Source of the DNA: Stigmatella erecta
Lineage (GTDB): Bacteria > Myxococcota > Myxococcia > Myxococcales > Myxococcaceae
Length of the DNA stretch: 64,000 nucleotides
Direction of reading: 5' to 3'
Assembly (NCBI RefSeq): GCF_900111745.1
Contig: NZ_FOIJ01000014.1
Coordinates: 160,749 to 224,748, forward strand
In this document: positions 43,874-53,307 of the stretch, in pieces
Layout: each line of letters opens with the position of its first letter
Position numbering within the stretch: position 1 is the stretch's first letter
Notes under the pieces: generated by a model
What the model was told of the DNA's origin: nothing
Database searches by the model: none
Seen by the model: only the letters and a program-made list of their open reading frames with translations
Position numbers and translations under genes: made by a program

Positions 43874-46483
43874 TCAGCGGGGAGCGGGAGCCGGGGGGGA
43901 CAGGACCTTCATGGTGCCGCGCGTGACGCCAAACTGCTCGTGGACGGCCGCGCGGCGGACGGCCTCGGCGGGAGACAGGCGGCCCGCGAGCAGCTCCTGG
44001 TAGGCGCCCAGCACGCGGGTGGCCTCCTCGCGGGACTCCCGGACGAACTCCACCCGGAAGCGGCGAACCCCCCGCTCCAGCAGCCGCGGCACCAGCGAGG
44101 CGGCGCTCTGGGCCTGGGCGTTGAACACCGTGTTGCGGCACCCCACATCCACGATGACCGGGTGGTCCAGCCCCAGCCGGTCCCTCAAGGACAGCTGGTG
44201 CTTCTCACACGGCCGGCCGCACGTCCGGAAGTCCCGCCCGTGCGAGAGCGTGTGCGAGTACACGCAGTGCTCGGTGTGGAAGGTGGCGATGTGGTGGTGC
44301 AGGGCCACAGTGAAGCGGTGCGCGGGCGCATGCGAGAGCAGCGCGTCGAGCTGCGCCGAGTCGAGATCATGCGAGAAGGTGAGCGTGTCCAGCCCCAGCC
44401 CCAGCAGGTACGCGGCCGTCAGGGAGTTGGTGACGTTGAGCGAGAAGTCCCCGTGCAGCACCGGCCGGGGCTGGCCCTCGGGCCGCTCCAGGAAGTGCAT
44501 CATCGCGCCCCAGTGGCGCACCAGCACCGCATCCGGGCGCAGCCGGCCGATGCGCTGGTCGTAGCCCTCCTCGCCAGGCTTCTGCACGCGCACCGTGGCG
44601 ATCGTCACCCGCAGGCCCGCCGCCCGCGCCCGCTCGACGGCGCGCTGCAAGCCCACCATCTCCATCCAGTCGAGCTCCACCTCGGGCAGCCCGGCGGCGA
44701 TGACGGCCTCCAGCTGCGCGTCCTCGCGGCACATGGGGACAAGCTGGGCCGCCGCCTCCGGAGCGCCCTCCTTCACCGCGCCCGCCAGCGAGGCGCGCAG
44801 CGGCTCCAGCACCGGGGTCTCCACCACCGTCCGCAGGGGGCCCTTCTCCACCGCGCCCGCCAGCTCCGTCACGAGCTGGCGGCGCAGGGCCTTGAGCTCG
44901 GAGACGGGCACGTGCAGCCCGCTCACCAGCCCCGCCCGATCCAGGGTCGCCAGCCGGAAGGGGGTGCCCCCGAAGGAGCCCAGCTTGTCGCGCAGCAGCG
45001 CCTCGTCCAGCCCCGCGCCTCGCGCGGGCGCGAGCGCCATCTGGCTGGAGGCCGAGGCCTCGTGCCCCCAGGCGCGGGCCCGCACCTGGAGCGGCGCCCC
45101 CTCCCCGCCGGAGACCGTCAGCTCCAGGGGAATCCGGCCCTCGGGCTCGCCCGCGGCGAGCATCCCCTCGACGCGGCGGGTCAGCGCCGGATCGCTGTTG
45201 AGCCACACGTGCTGCCCAGGCGCCACCCGGCCCAGGTCCGGACCGGGGTGGCCAAAGCCCAGCACCCAGCCCTGGCCCTGCCGCTCGACGCGGAAGATGG
45301 GGCCTCCGGGCTCGTGCTTGTCCTCGGGCGCCCCCGCGTCGAAGACGACGCCCATGCCCGGGCGCGGCTCCGGCACTTCCGGCGTGGGCTCTCCCTTCAG
45401 GGGCGAGGACACCGGGCCCACGGGCGCCCCGGGGCGGTCCGCCTCCAGGCCCAGGCCGCCCGTCCACGGACGCACGTCCGGAGAGACGCGCACCTCCTTG
45501 CCGGACACGGACTGGACCCGGCCCAGGTACAGCCCCCGGTGCTTCGGGAAGCGGCCCTCCACGAGCGTCTGGTGGTCCGAGCCCGCGAGGAAGCCGTGGG
45601 AGAAGCCCCGGCTGTACGCCAGCGACATGCCGGCCAGGTCCTTGGCGAGCTGGGCCTCGTCGGGCGCGCCCGCGAGGATGCTCTCCACCCAGCGCCGGTA
45701 CCCCTCCACCGTGGAGGTGACATAGGCCGGGCCCTTGAGGCGCCCTTCGATCTTCAGGCTGTGGACGCCAATGTCCATCAGCTCCGGCACGGCGCGCACG
45801 CCCGCCAGGTCCTTGGGGCTGAGCAGGTACTTCACCTCGCCCAGGTCCCTCGGCTGCCCATCGACGACCAGGTCATACGGCAGGCGGCACGACTGGGCGC
45901 ACTGCCCCCGGTTCGCCGAGCGCCCCCCCCACGCCTCGCTCGTCAGGCACTGGCCGCTCCAGGACATGCAGAGCGCACCGTGGATGAAGACCTCCAGCTC
46001 GATCTGCGTCTGGCCCGCCAGGCGGCGGATCTCCGCGGTGGACAGCTCGCGCGGGACGACGGCGCGGGTGAACCCCAGGCGCTGGGCGAAGCGCACCCCC
46101 TCCGCGCTCGACAGGGTCATCTGCGTGGAAGCATGCAGCTCCAACTGGGGGCACACGGCCCGGGCCAGCAGCGCCACGGCCGGATCCTGCACGATGAGTG
46201 CGTCCACCCCGGCCTGGGCCGCCCCCCGGAGGAGCTGCTCGACGAGGGGCAGCTCGGGTTCGAACACCAGCGTGTTCAGGGTAAGATAGGCCCGCGCACC
46301 GGCCCGGTGAATGAGGCAGAGCGTCTCGGGCAGGCGCGCCAAGGAGAAATTATCGGCGCGAGCACGCGCATTGAACCCATCATCGAGCCCGAAGTAGACG
46401 GCATCCGCGCCGCTGGCGAGCGCGGCCCGGAGGGACTCGAGATCTCCCGCGGGGGCGAGGATTTCAGGACGTCGCAAAGGCAT
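43874..46483 (-). CDS. U32-family peptidase / hydroxylation-type protein with DUF3656-like C-terminus
   Basis: About 869 residues from the ATG at 46481-46483. The N-terminus ILAPAGDLESLRAALASGADAVYFGL is the U32 TIM-barrel start; ELEVFIHGALCMSWSGQCLTS near residue 165 and RGQCAQSCRLPY give the conserved Cys cluster, and KIEGRLKGPAYV the usual follow-on. The C-terminal half is a second U32-like domain with HCVYSHTLSHGRDFRTCGRPCEKHQL. Relatives modify 23S rRNA or tRNA (RlhA, TrhP) using Fe-S and prephenate-derived chemistry rather than acting as proteases. The adjacent prephenate dehydrogenase gene fits that link, since both use prephenate, but this is inference. Confidence 0.88.
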   Translation of the reverse strand: MPLRRPEILAPAGDLESLRAALASGADAVYFGLDDGFNARARADNFSLARLPETLCLIHRAGARAYLTLNTLVFEPELPLVEQLLRGAAQAGVDALIVQDPAVALLARAVCPQLELHASTQMTLSSAEGVRFAQRLGFTRAVVPRELSTAEIRRLAGQTQIELEVFIHGALCMSWSGQCLTSEAWGGRSANRGQCAQSCRLPYDLVVDGQPRDLGEVKYLLSPKDLAGVRAVPELMDIGVHSLKIEGRLKGPAYVTSTVEGYRRWVESILAGAPDEAQLAKDLAGMSLAYSRGFSHGFLAGSDHQTLVEGRFPKHRGLYLGRVQSVSGKEVRVSPDVRPWTGGLGLEADRPGAPVGPVSSPLKGEPTPEVPEPRPGMGVVFDAGAPEDKHEPGGPIFRVERQGQGWVLGFGHPGPDLGRVAPGQHVWLNSDPALTRRVEGMLAAGEPEGRIPLELTVSGGEGAPLQVRARAWGHEASASSQMALAPARGAGLDEALLRDKLGSFGGTPFRLATLDRAGLVSGLHVPVSELKALRRQLVTELAGAVEKGPLRTVVETPVLEPLRASLAGAVKEGAPEAAAQLVPMCREDAQLEAVIAAGLPEVELDWMEMVGLQRAVERARAAGLRVTIATVRVQKPGEEGYDQRIGRLRPDAVLVRHWGAMMHFLERPEGQPRPVLHGDFSLNVTNSLTAAYLLGLGLDTLTFSHDLDSAQLDALLSHAPAHRFTVALHHHIATFHTEHCVYSHTLSHGRDFRTCGRPCEKHQLSLRDRLGLDHPVIVDVGCRNTVFNAQAQSAASLVPRLLERGVRRFRVEFVRESREEATRVLGAYQELLAGRLSPAEAVRRAAVHEQFGVTRGTMKVLSPPAPAPR

Positions 46484-46634
46484 GGTCCCTCTTAACACGC
46501 GCCTTCGGGCCCAGCGGCGGCGGCCCCTGCCTGCGCCCCCGCCCTGCGCCCAGGTTGTTTATGTTCTGGCCGAGGCTGGAATACCCCAGTATTCCATGAT
46601 GACCTGAGATTCAGTAGTCATAGAGAAGCCCCCC

Positions 46635-48809
46635 TTGCGCGATAAGACCGTGTCGAACCCGCCCATCCGCTTCCTCATCTATCCTGCGCAGGGAGAGGTC
46701 AGGGAGCACGTCAGGGCCGAGTTCTTCGGCCGGGTGCTGTCCCAGCGGGTCGGCCGTCCTGTCGTGGTGGAGCTGGCGCGGACCTACGAGGCCATCGAGC
46801 AGGAGCTGGCCGCGGACCGGGTGGACATGGTCTGGGCCACCGCCGAGCAGTGCAATGCGTTCGAGCCCAAGGCGCGCGCCGTGCTGCGCGCGGTCCGCGC
46901 TGGGCGCAGCCACTACCACGCGGCCCTCATCTGCCGCGCCCGCGAGCCCCTGTCGCTCCAGGGGCTCCAGGGCGCGCGCGCCGCCTGGGTGGCCCCCATG
47001 TCCACCGGCGGCCACCTGCTGGCCATCCGCCACCTGGAGGCCCAGGGGCTGGCGCCCTCGGAGGTCCTCGCCGAGCAGCGCTTCGTCGGCAGCTACCGCA
47101 ACGCGGTGCTCGCGGTGCTCGAGGGCACCGCGGACCTCACCTCCTTATATACGCCCCACCCGGACGAGTACGCGGTCCGGGCGCTCCTGGCCGAGCGCGT
47201 GGGCGGGGCCGAGCGCCAGCTCACCGCCTTCGCCTTCACCGAGCCCACGCTCTCCGATGGCCTCATCCTCACCTCGCGCATGCCGGAGGAGGCCAGCGCC
47301 GCCATCATCACCGCCCTCACCTCGCTGACGCACGAGGGGGGCGGGCTGGACTCGATGCTCGGCATGTTCGACATTGAGGGCTTCACCCTTACCTCCTCGG
47401 TCCGGAGCCAGCGCCTGCGGCCCACGCCGTCCGCGCGCACGGAGTTCCTGGCGGCGGAGCTGGACGGGGACGGGCGGTGCCGCCGGCTCTGGTCCTCCAC
47501 GGGCATGGCCTTCGGCCAGGACGTGCGGGGCCAGGAAGGCCGCACGCTGGAGGAGGCGCTGCCGCCGGAGGCCAGCGCCATCCTCGGCTCCCTCGTGCGG
47601 GCGGCGCGCCACAACGGCGTGGTGGGCCGGGTGGAGTGCCGGCTGGAGGTCGGCGGGGAGACGCGGCTGTATGCCGCCGAGGCCACCCCGCGCGGCGCCC
47701 CCCCCGGGGAGCCCTCCCCCTGCACGGCGCTGCTCGTGCGGGACATCACCGAGCAGCAGCACCTGGAGCTGGAGCTGTACCGGCTGGCGTCCTTCCCGCT
47801 GCTCCACCCCGAGCCGATGCTGGAGCTGAGCCCGGCGGGCGCCCTGGTGTACGCCAACCCCGCGGCGAACCACGCCTTCCCGGACCTGCAGGTGCTCGGC
47901 ACGGGCCACCCGCTGGTGGAGACCACGCTCGAATGGGTCCGGCGGGGAAAGCCCGGGGAGAGCCTCCCGCTCGTCCACCTGGGCGGCCGGTACTGGGAGC
48001 TGATGGCCTCCGTGCTGCCGGAGACGCGCACCCTGCGGCTCTTCGTGAAGGATGTGACGGCGCGCAAGCAGATCGAAGCCCGGCTGCTGCACTCGGACCG
48101 CATGGCGGCGCTGGGCTCGCTGGCCTCCCGGGTGGGCCACGAGATGAACAACCCGCTGGCCTTCATGATGGCCAACCTCTCCTTCGCCCGGGAGGAGATC
48201 AGCCGGCTGCGCGAGGCCCTGCGTGCCGGCCAGACGCCCTCGCGGCTGGAGGATCTCGACGAGGTGGTGGACGCGCTCGGCGAGTCCCTGGAGGGAGGCG
48301 AGCGGCTGAAGACCATCATCCAGGATCTGCGCATCCTGGCGCGCGAGCCCCCCACGCACCGGGCGCGGGTGGACCTGCACCCGGTGCTGGAGGATGCGCT
48401 GAAGCTGCTGCGCAACGAGCTGCGCCACCGGGCCCGCCTGGAGAAGGACTTCCAGCCGGTGCCCACGGTGGAGGCGGACGAGGCGCGGCTGGGCCAGGTG
48501 TTCCTCAACCTGATGCTCAACGCCGTGCAGGCCATGTCCGAGCAGGACGCCCAGCGCAACGTGCTGCGGGTGAGCACGCGCACCGGGCCCGGGGGCGAGG
48601 CCATCGTGGAGGTGCAGGACACGGGGGCCGGCATGACGCCCGAGGTGCTCTCGCGCCTGTTCGAGCCCTTCTTCACCACGCGCTCCAACAGCGCGGGCAT
48701 GGGCCTGTCGGTGTGCCACGCCATCGTGACGAGCCTGGGGGGCACCCTGCGGGCCGAGAGCGAGCTGGGCACGGGCACGCTCTTCACCGTCACCCTTCCC
48801 ACCACGTGA
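46635..48809 (+). CDS. Soluble histidine kinase with an N-terminal PhnD-like ligand domain and PAS domain
   Basis: A 724-residue protein without signal peptide or membrane helix. Residues about 10-255 form a periplasmic-binding-type (phosphonate PhnD family) domain: RFLIYPAQGEVREHV, VDMVWATAEQCNAF and MSTGGHLLAIRHL. Two PAS-like segments follow (about 280-375 and 385-475), then the kinase: HisKA with VGHEMNNP, phospho-His502, N-box NLMLNAVQAM, G1 DTGAGM, F-box and G2 GMGLSVCHA. A binding-protein fold used in the cytoplasm suggests an internal metabolite sensor. The start is TTG at 46635 (AGAGAAG site) or GTG at 46650. It precedes a second kinase by 7 bp. Confidence 0.88.
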   Translation: MRDKTVSNPPIRFLIYPAQGEVREHVRAEFFGRVLSQRVGRPVVVELARTYEAIEQELAADRVDMVWATAEQCNAFEPKARAVLRAVRAGRSHYHAALICRAREPLSLQGLQGARAAWVAPMSTGGHLLAIRHLEAQGLAPSEVLAEQRFVGSYRNAVLAVLEGTADLTSLYTPHPDEYAVRALLAERVGGAERQLTAFAFTEPTLSDGLILTSRMPEEASAAIITALTSLTHEGGGLDSMLGMFDIEGFTLTSSVRSQRLRPTPSARTEFLAAELDGDGRCRRLWSSTGMAFGQDVRGQEGRTLEEALPPEASAILGSLVRAARHNGVVGRVECRLEVGGETRLYAAEATPRGAPPGEPSPCTALLVRDITEQQHLELELYRLASFPLLHPEPMLELSPAGALVYANPAANHAFPDLQVLGTGHPLVETTLEWVRRGKPGESLPLVHLGGRYWELMASVLPETRTLRLFVKDVTARKQIEARLLHSDRMAALGSLASRVGHEMNNPLAFMMANLSFAREEISRLREALRAGQTPSRLEDLDEVVDALGESLEGGERLKTIIQDLRILAREPPTHRARVDLHPVLEDALKLLRNELRHRARLEKDFQPVPTVEADEARLGQVFLNLMLNAVQAMSEQDAQRNVLRVSTRTGPGGEAIVEVQDTGAGMTPEVLSRLFEPFFTTRSNSAGMGLSVCHAIVTSLGGTLRAESELGTGTLFTVTLPTT

Positions 48810-48816
48810 GCACGGC

Positions 48817-50646
48817 ATGGTCCGGCGGCTCCTTCCCATGCTCATCGCCCTCGGCTGCGGCCTCCTGGCCCTCGGCTGGGGGTTGGTGAGCCTCCAGCGC
48901 ATCTTCACGCAGGAGCGGGAGGACGCTTACACCCAGCTGCGCTCCCGCCGCGACACGCTGGAGGAGTACGCCACGGCCACCCTCCGGAAGGTCCTGGACC
49001 AGCGGCTGGACGAGACCCTGCCCTCGTTCCACGCGGCCACGGCGGATCCGCTCCTGCCCGCCGAGGGGCTGTACCTACTCTTCCGCTCGTACCAGTTCCT
49101 GCCCCGCCGGCCCCGGCCCCAGCCGGGCCTCGAGACGCCCGCGCGGCAGCTCTACGAGGACTTCCGCCAGCGCCTCGCAGCCCCCGGACTCCCCGGCCCC
49201 GCGCCGGAGCGGCTGGAGGCCCTTCGTGGGCTCCTCGCCGCGCGCGCCCAGGGCGAGCAGGCCCGCGCCGATCAGCTCCTGGAGGCCCTGCTGCGCCAGC
49301 GCGCCGAGCATCCCCTGCCGCCCCTCCAGGAGCTTCCCTTCACCCTGCTGATGGCCGAGCAGCTCCAGCGCGGCGCGGCGACCCCGGCCCTGGTGCGGGG
49401 GCTGCTGCGCGGGGGGCTCGCGGATGACTTCGGGGGCATCGCCAGGGGGGCGGGGCTGCAACGGGATCTGCTGAGCGAGTGCCACCATTTCACCCAGGCG
49501 GACTTCGACTTTCTGCGCGAGCGCATCCTCCGGCTGGCGGCGCGGCTCGGAGAGCCCACCCAGGCCTTCCAGGCGCGCGTCCAGGAGCTGGGCATGGGCG
49601 CCCTGGTGCTGCCGGACGGGCTCGACGAGCCCACGCTCATCGGGGAGCGCTGGTACGTGCGGCCCCACGGGGAGGCCGTCTGGGGGATCGCCGTCTTCCT
49701 GGACGAGGAGCTGAAGACGCTCGCCCGGGAGATGCGGGCCCGGCAGCTCCTCGGCGCGGAGGACAGCCTGCGGCTGGGCAGGACGGATGCGGTGCAACCC
49801 ATGTCCACCTTGAAGGTGGAGGCGGTGATGCCCCAGTGGCTCTCCGCGGAGGCGGACATCGCCCGGCGCCATGAACTCAAGACGATGCTGGTGGCCATCT
49901 GCGGCGCGCTGGCGGTGGCCATCGGGGTGATTGCCGTCCTGGCCCAGCACCGCAAGTACCGCTTCCTGGAGCTGCGGAGCGACTTCGTGGCCACCGTGTC
50001 CCACGAGCTGCGCACGCCCCTGGCCTCCATCCGGCTGCTGGCCGAGACGCTGGAGCGGCGCGTGGGCGGCACCGCCGAGGGCAAGGACTACCCCTCCCGC
50101 ATCATCCAGACGACGGACACCCTGCACTTCCTCGTGGAGAACATCCTGTCGTTCAACCGGATCGACAAAGGCCGCTGGACGCCGAGCTTCTCCCCGGTGC
50201 GGCTGGAGGAGCTGGCCGCCACGCTCCGGGCGGACCTGGCGGGGGCCACCCCGGTGCCGGTGGACTTCACCTCGGACGTGGGGGACGTGGAGCTCCGGGC
50301 GGACCCCACCCTGCTGCGCCTGCTCCTGTCCAACCTGGGCCGCAACGCCTGCGCCTACAACCGCCGCAGCCCCGTGCGCCTCTCCCTGCGCGCCCACCAC
50401 TCGCCCACGTATGGGCATACGCTGCTCTTCAGCGACAATGGCATCGGCATTCCCGAGAGCGAGTGGGAGAACGTGTTCCAAGACTTCTACCGGCTGAAAT
50501 CCCCAGGGCCGGAAGTGCACGGCAGCGGGCTGGGGCTCGCGCTGTGCCGCCGCATCATGACACTGCACGGAGGCACCCTCCACGTGGCCACCTCCGGCCC
50601 CGAGGGCACCACCTTCGCGCTCACCTTTCCCGAGCCGCGTCCATGA
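48817..50646 (+). CDS. Membrane sensor histidine kinase
   Basis: A 609-residue kinase: TM1 about 5-27, a large helical periplasmic sensor region (about 30-345), TM2 about 352-375, then HisKA with VSHELRTPLASI (phospho-His396) and an HATPase with N-box NLGRNACAYN, G1 DNGIGIP and G2 GSGLGLALC. The sensor domain is Leu/Arg/Ala rich and not a family I recognise. It overlaps the response-regulator gene by 4 bp, so they are a cognate pair. The upstream PhnD-PAS kinase is 7 bp away and may feed the same regulator. Confidence 0.9.
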   Translation: MVRRLLPMLIALGCGLLALGWGLVSLQRIFTQEREDAYTQLRSRRDTLEEYATATLRKVLDQRLDETLPSFHAATADPLLPAEGLYLLFRSYQFLPRRPRPQPGLETPARQLYEDFRQRLAAPGLPGPAPERLEALRGLLAARAQGEQARADQLLEALLRQRAEHPLPPLQELPFTLLMAEQLQRGAATPALVRGLLRGGLADDFGGIARGAGLQRDLLSECHHFTQADFDFLRERILRLAARLGEPTQAFQARVQELGMGALVLPDGLDEPTLIGERWYVRPHGEAVWGIAVFLDEELKTLAREMRARQLLGAEDSLRLGRTDAVQPMSTLKVEAVMPQWLSAEADIARRHELKTMLVAICGALAVAIGVIAVLAQHRKYRFLELRSDFVATVSHELRTPLASIRLLAETLERRVGGTAEGKDYPSRIIQTTDTLHFLVENILSFNRIDKGRWTPSFSPVRLEELAATLRADLAGATPVPVDFTSDVGDVELRADPTLLRLLLSNLGRNACAYNRRSPVRLSLRAHHSPTYGHTLLFSDNGIGIPESEWENVFQDFYRLKSPGPEVHGSGLGLALCRRIMTLHGGTLHVATSGPEGTTFALTFPEPRP

Positions 50647-51368
50647 GCCTGCCGCCTCCCGAGTCCGCCCCCCGGCCCTCCATCCTCATCGTCGAGGACG
50701 ACGCGAACCTGCGGCTCGGCCTCCAGGACAACCTCCAGGACGAGGGGTACGAGGTCGCCACGGCCGCCAGCACGGCCGAGGCGGACGCGCTCCTGCGCGG
50801 GCGCGAGTTCACGCTGCTCATCCTCGACGTCATGCTGCCGGGCGAGGACGGCTATGCCTTCTGCCGCCGGCTGCGCGCCGCGGGGCTGCGCAGCATGGTG
50901 CTCATGCTCACCGCGCGCACGCTGGAGGACGACATCCTCCGGGGCTTCGAGGCCGGCGCCCAGGACTACCTCACCAAGCCCTACCGGCTCCGGGAGCTGC
51001 TCGCGCGGGTGAAGGCGCTCGTGCGGCGCGGGGGCAGCCCGCCGCCGGAGCGGATGGGCTTCGCGGGCTTCTCGCTGGACCTGGGCCGGCGCCAGCTCAC
51101 CCGGCCCGGCGGGGAGCCCGTGGAGCTGACGCGCACGGAGTTCGATCTGCTCGTCTTCCTGCTGCGCCACCAGGACCGGGCCCTGCCCCGGCAGGACATC
51201 CTGGATGCCGTCTGGGGCCAGGACGTGGTGGTGGACCCCCGGACGGTGGACAACTTCGTCTCCAGCCTCAAGAAGAAGCTCGGCTGGACGAGCACCTCCG
51301 GCTTCACCATCCACACCATCCGCGGGGTGGGCTACCGGATGGAGCTGGAGCCCATGACGAAACCATGA
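50643..51368 (+). CDS. OmpR-family response regulator
   Basis: 241 residues from the ATG at 50643, overlapping the kinase stop (ATGA). Receiver domain (about 10-128): acidic pair EDD at 18-20, phospho-Asp62 in ILDVMLPG, Thr in MLTAR and Lys in LTKPY. The winged-helix DNA-binding domain (about 145-238) has ELTRTEFDLLVFLL and the recognition-helix segment RTVDNFVSSLKKKL, ending IRGVGYRM. It is complete and should act as a transcription factor for the kinase upstream. The TonB-like gene begins less than 100 bp downstream and may be a target. Confidence 0.94.
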   Translation: MSLPPPESAPRPSILIVEDDANLRLGLQDNLQDEGYEVATAASTAEADALLRGREFTLLILDVMLPGEDGYAFCRRLRAAGLRSMVLMLTARTLEDDILRGFEAGAQDYLTKPYRLRELLARVKALVRRGGSPPPERMGFAGFSLDLGRRQLTRPGGEPVELTRTEFDLLVFLLRHQDRALPRQDILDAVWGQDVVVDPRTVDNFVSSLKKKLGWTSTSGFTIHTIRGVGYRMELEPMTKP

Positions 51369-51460
51369 CGGAACCATGGCCCCGCCCCGGCCATGGCCTC
51401 GCGCCTTTTGCCTACCTTGAACCGTGTCGCAGCAACACCGTTCAAGCGAGGCGCAAACCG

Positions 51461-52201
51461 ATGTTCCAATCCGTCATCGAGCACAGGGGCATGTGGACAG
51501 GCCGTTTCAGCGCGGGCACCGCGGTGTCCGTGCTCCTGCACGCGGGGCTCCTGGCCGCCGCCGTGTTCCTCACCACCCGGCAGGAGTCCCAGGGGCCCCG
51601 CACCGAGCCCGTCCTCGAGTTCGTGCGGCACGTGCCCCCCCAGCCCCCCCGGGGCAGCCCCACCCCGCCCTCCACCCCCGAGGCGGCCCCCAAGCCCAAG
51701 CCCAAGCCCCGGCGGAACGTGCTGGCGACGCCCACCACGATTCCCCCCCCGCCCCAGGAAGACGCGGCCCCCGCGCCCCCGGTGGACGCGCCCCCCTCGG
51801 ACCTGCCCTATGTGGAGGGCGGGCACCCGGACGGGGTGGACACAGGCGGCGTGGCGGGCGCGCTGCCCCTTCCCTTCCTGAACCCGGCGGGCGGACAGGC
51901 CTCCGGCGAGGATGTCCTGCCCTTCGGGGCCAGCATGACGCCTCCCCAGCTGCTGTCCGGCGCCCCGCTCGAATACACGCGCGAGGCCCTGGAGGCCCGC
52001 GTCCGGGGCCTGCTCATCGCCCGCTGCACCATCACCAGGGAAGGCGCCGTCACCGGCTGCCGCGTCATCAAAGGCGTGCCCTTCATGAATGACGCGGCCC
52101 TCACCGCGCTCCAGTCCCGGCACTACCGCCCCGTCCATTTCCAGGGCAAACCGGTGAGCGTGTCCTACACCTTCCACGTCAAGCTGGACCTGCCCCACTG
52201 A
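51461..52201 (+). CDS. tonB: TonB-family energy-transducing protein
   Basis: About 246 residues from the ATG at 51461. One N-terminal membrane helix (VSVLLHAGLLAAAVFLT), a Pro/Lys-rich periplasmic spacer (PKPKPKPRR, then PPPPQEDAAPAPP) and a C-terminal TonB domain of about 75 residues (LLIARCTITREGAVTGCRVIKG ... YRPVHFQGKPVSVSYTFHVKL). It would couple the proton motive force to TonB-dependent receptors, one of which lies in this window at 13.0-15.5 kb. No ExbB/ExbD genes are adjacent. An alternative start at 51365 overlaps the regulator stop but would place 32 residues before the helix. Confidence 0.85.
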   Translation: MFQSVIEHRGMWTGRFSAGTAVSVLLHAGLLAAAVFLTTRQESQGPRTEPVLEFVRHVPPQPPRGSPTPPSTPEAAPKPKPKPRRNVLATPTTIPPPPQEDAAPAPPVDAPPSDLPYVEGGHPDGVDTGGVAGALPLPFLNPAGGQASGEDVLPFGASMTPPQLLSGAPLEYTREALEARVRGLLIARCTITREGAVTGCRVIKGVPFMNDAALTALQSRHYRPVHFQGKPVSVSYTFHVKLDLPH

Positions 52202-52303
52202 AGCGCGCGGCAACACTGCTTGCCTCGCCCCAAAGGATATGCCAGACAGCACTAGAGTGTTTTCCAAGAACAAGCTGTTTTGAAGGACCCTGGCAATCCC
52301 TCT

Positions 52304-53260
52304 ATGAGCCGGTCGGCCATCCAGCAATGGGCGGAGTCCTTCACCGAGGCCCTGGTCAGCCGGGCCACGCTGCTGGGCGCAGCCCAGGAGAACGGCGCCG
52401 GCTCCGGGCAGATCCTCTTCCAGGTGCAGAGCGCGGCGCTGCGCTACGAATCCCTGGTCTTCGGGGGCCCGGACCTGAGCTGGGGCCGGGCCCGGGACGA
52501 GGACGTGGCCGCCCTGCCCCGCCCGCCCGTCTCCTCCGGGCGGCTCGTCTGCGTGGCCTTCTGCCACAACACGCACCCGGACCTGCCGGAGGCGTGGGAC
52601 TACGGCGCGGGCGTGGCCCTCATCCATGACGAGGACGCGGCGGCCTCGGTCAGCTTCGGCCGGGCGCGCCGCACGCTGTCCGTCTCCACCACGGAGGGCC
52701 AGGCGCGCATCGGCTTCGGCGGCGACATGCCCCTGCTGCGCGACGTGCCCGGGCTGGACTCGCTGGCCCCGGCGGCCCAGCGCGCCGCCCACCCCTTCTG
52801 GGCCCTGGCGCGAGGGCTCTTCAGCGCCGAGGGCCTGGGCACCTGCTTCCTGGAAGGGCACCGGGTGTCCGCCGGCAGCATGAGCCCCGAGTCCAACATC
52901 GTCTCGGTGTTCCGGGGCGCGCTCGGGCTGTCCATCGAGAACGAGTTCGGCGAGTCCTCCTGGCACGACCACGCCTACTGCGCGATTGCCCGCCACCCCG
53001 AGGCGCTGGTGCGCTGGCGGCGGGTGCGCGAGCCGGCGGTGCGCGCCACGGTGGGCGATACCTGCCCGCGGTGCCAGGGACGGCTGGAGGACGCGGACCT
53101 GCCCAGCCTGGCCGCGCTGGCCCAGCGAAGGACGACGGCCACGCTGGGCGGCTTCCTGCGCCTGCGGTGCACGCTCTGCACCACGCTCTACCGCACCTCG
53201 GGGCGGCGCTTCGTGGACATGGGCTCCGGCCAGGTGTCCTACTCCGATCGGATGCCCTGA
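52304..53260 (+). CDS. Unknown protein with C-terminal zinc-ribbon cysteines
   Basis: About 318 residues from the ATG at 52304 (an in-frame TTG at 52280 is possible). No signal peptide or membrane helix. Most of the protein is an alpha/beta region I do not recognise, with FCHNTHPDLPEAWDYG near residue 87 and SSWHDHAYCAIARHPEALVRW near 222. The last 75 residues contain CPRCQGR and CTLC, four cysteines arranged as a zinc ribbon. A composition resembling myxobacterial cytoplasmic adaptor proteins; no function assigned. It is preceded by a 100-bp A/T-richer gap and followed by the carboxypeptidase gene 47 bp downstream. Confidence 0.7.
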   Translation: MSRSAIQQWAESFTEALVSRATLLGAAQENGAGSGQILFQVQSAALRYESLVFGGPDLSWGRARDEDVAALPRPPVSSGRLVCVAFCHNTHPDLPEAWDYGAGVALIHDEDAAASVSFGRARRTLSVSTTEGQARIGFGGDMPLLRDVPGLDSLAPAAQRAAHPFWALARGLFSAEGLGTCFLEGHRVSAGSMSPESNIVSVFRGALGLSIENEFGESSWHDHAYCAIARHPEALVRWRRVREPAVRATVGDTCPRCQGRLEDADLPSLAALAQRRTTATLGGFLRLRCTLCTTLYRTSGRRFVDMGSGQVSYSDRMP

Positions 53261-53307
53261 GCGGCGCTACCGTTCCGCCCACGCATCGCCTAGTGTCCCC
53301 GGCCGAC

